Below are positions 63,120 through 64,000 of a stretch of DNA of 64,000 nucleotides, one piece after another (the stretch's first letter is position 1; each line of letters begins with the position of its first letter). This DNA is from JAGOBP01 sp046328575 (lineage in GTDB: Bacteria; Chloroflexota; Anaerolineae; Fen-1058). Position numbers and translations under genes: made by a program. The notes under the pieces are model-generated. The model saw nothing but the letters and a program-made list of their open reading frames with translations. It had not been told where the DNA came from and did not search any database. The stretch covers positions 1 to 64,000 of the forward strand of contig JAXLWI010000018.1 of NCBI GenBank assembly GCA_046328575.1, given 5' to 3'.

Positions 63120-64000
63120 ATGTCCATTCGTTTGCGGCTGACGCTGCTCTACAGTGCCATCCTCGCCCTCACGCTCATCGTGTTGGGCGTGGTGTTGTAT
63201 GTAACCGTCTCGCAAGTCACGCTGAACACGGTGCAAACCTCGTTGGTGAATGAAGCGCAGCAGCTCGTCTATTCGCGCGAATTCCGGCTCGATCACTTGG
63301 GTATGAACTCGCGCGGCGTGGCGATGCCGGAAATCTTCATTCAAGCCCGCAGTCCCGATGGGACTGTCCTCGCCCGCACGTCCAATCTCGGCGACTATGA
63401 ATTACCCATCAGCCAGGCCGGATTGCAAGCCTGTCAAGAAGGCGAGCCACAAACGGAGATCGCTTCCACGCCCGACGGCCGCTTGCTGGTTTACAACAAA
63501 CCCGTCCAGTTGCGCGGCCAGTTTGTGGGCATCGTGCAATTCGCGCGCTCGCTGGCGGAGCAAGATTCTTCGCTTGATACGCTGCGCGGCTTATTGATTG
63601 CGGGTGGCTTGTTGGCGACGGTGCTAGCCTTTGGCATTGGCTGGGTGATTGCGGGTACGGCCCTGCGGCCGATTCATCGCATCACCGAAACGGCGCAAGT
63701 CATCGGCGCGCATCGTGACTTCGATCGGCGCGTGACGCATACCGGCCCGTCCGATGAGATCGGTCAGTTGGCGACGACGTTCAACTCGATGCTGGGCGAA
63801 CTGCAAGCCGCGCATCGCGAATCGGAGCAAGCGCTGCAATCGCAGAAGCGACTGGTGGCCGATGCGTCGCATGAACTGCGCACGCCGCTCACCAGCATTC
63901 GCGGCAACATTGGTTTGTTGCAGCGCCGCCCGCCCATCGCCGACGAGGATCAGCAAGCGGTGTTGTCCGACATGGTCGATGAGACCAATCGGTTGATTCG
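63120..64000 (+). CDS. Sensor histidine kinase, N-terminal part
   Basis: Cut by the window end; about 293 residues visible. First helix 'LTLLYSAILALTLIVLGVVL', an external sensing part of about 130 residues ('EFRLDHLGMNSRGVAMPEIF', 'SPDGTVLARTSNLG'), second helix 'GLLIAGGLLATVLAFGIGWV', a HAMP linker ('ALRPIHRITETAQVIG... DEIGQLATTFNSML') and the HisKA helix with phosphorylated His at about residue 251 in 'VADASHELRTPLTSIRGN'. The ATPase domain lies beyond the end. It should phosphorylate the response regulator encoded five bases upstream. The external part gives no clue to its signal. Confidence 0.95.
   Translation, partial: MSIRLRLTLLYSAILALTLIVLGVVLYVTVSQVTLNTVQTSLVNEAQQLVYSREFRLDHLGMNSRGVAMPEIFIQARSPDGTVLARTSNLGDYELPISQAGLQACQEGEPQTEIASTPDGRLLVYNKPVQLRGQFVGIVQFARSLAEQDSSLDTLRGLLIAGGLLATVLAFGIGWVIAGTALRPIHRITETAQVIGAHRDFDRRVTHTGPSDEIGQLATTFNSMLGELQAAHRESEQALQSQKRLVADASHELRTPLTSIRGNIGLLQRRPPIADEDQQAVLSDMVDETNRLI

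Noticed and set aside
1..64000. CRISPR arrays, tRNA and rRNA genes, insertion sequences
   Set aside because: I looked for spaced identical repeats, tRNA T-loop/acceptor patterns and transposase motifs and found nothing that could be supported by reading alone.
1..64000. HIP1 (GCGATCGC) as the iterated word
   Set aside because: GCGATCGC is seen only rarely here; the overrepresented form is CCGATCGG.

Overview
The window looks like chromosomal DNA of a Chloroflexota bacterium, probably Anaerolineae-like. This is inference from gene content: lipoproteins whose lipobox Cys is followed by long Ala/Pro/Thr stretches, secreted proteins carrying a 'YLPI' motif, paired GT-C-like membrane proteins with a shared C-terminal domain, no outer-membrane or LPS genes, and moderately high GC. 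No rRNA, tRNA, CRISPR array, insertion sequence or prophage was seen. The window appears to include the replication origin: dnaA, a terminator, then an intergenic region with five good DnaA boxes and an AT-rich stretch (about 8.7-9.25 kb). A parS-like site lies 21 kb away at 30.5 kb, and recF lies 41 kb away.

Layout. 0-1.3 kb: the end of a phosphodiesterase-like gene and degV. 1.4-7.4 kb: a block in which every gene is interrupted by frameshifts (secreted protein, methyltransferase, urocanate hydratase, TMEM175-like channel, dTDP-glucose dehydratase, 5' end of dnaA). 7.4-9.25 kb: dnaA body and oriC. 9.25-20.7 kb: cation efflux, a cNMP/bPH2 membrane protein, peptide deformylase, XRE regulator, DedA, HMG-CoA reductase, luciferase-like oxidoreductase, a 21-bp tandem repeat, SurE and a class A penicillin-binding protein. 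21-25 kb: two overlapping polytopic glycosyltransferase-like genes. 25.2-27.3 kb: a coupled epimerase/FMN-protein/methyltransferase operon. 27.5-31.2 kb: an HExxH membrane protein, a zinc-ribbon protein, an M20 peptidase and a one-TM protein. 31.3-34.9 kb: a GntR-hydrolase pair and an ABC exporter. 35-43.7 kb: ferritin, a PabB-PabC fusion, two oxidoreductases, isocitrate dehydrogenase, a Nudix hydrolase and a serine hydrolase. 43.8-49.5 kb: a second frameshift-dense block holding yrdB, an unknown gene, the whole succinate dehydrogenase operon, a small unknown gene and rsmG. 49.8-64 kb: recF, a surface pullulanase, a MarR-controlled heterodimeric ABC exporter, an ICMT-like methyltransferase, a lipoprotein, and a dienelactone-hydrolase/response-regulator/histidine-kinase operon behind four 11-bp-spaced direct repeats.

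The two frameshifted blocks contain genes that should be essential or nearly so (dnaA, sdh, rsmG), while the rest of the window is clean. Local consensus errors are therefore a simpler explanation than gene decay. The most unusual genome-scale signal is the palindrome CCGATCGG. I located at least 27 exact copies where about one is expected, several of them as opposing arms of terminator hairpins. It resembles the highly iterated palindrome HIP1 of cyanobacteria but has a different sequence.
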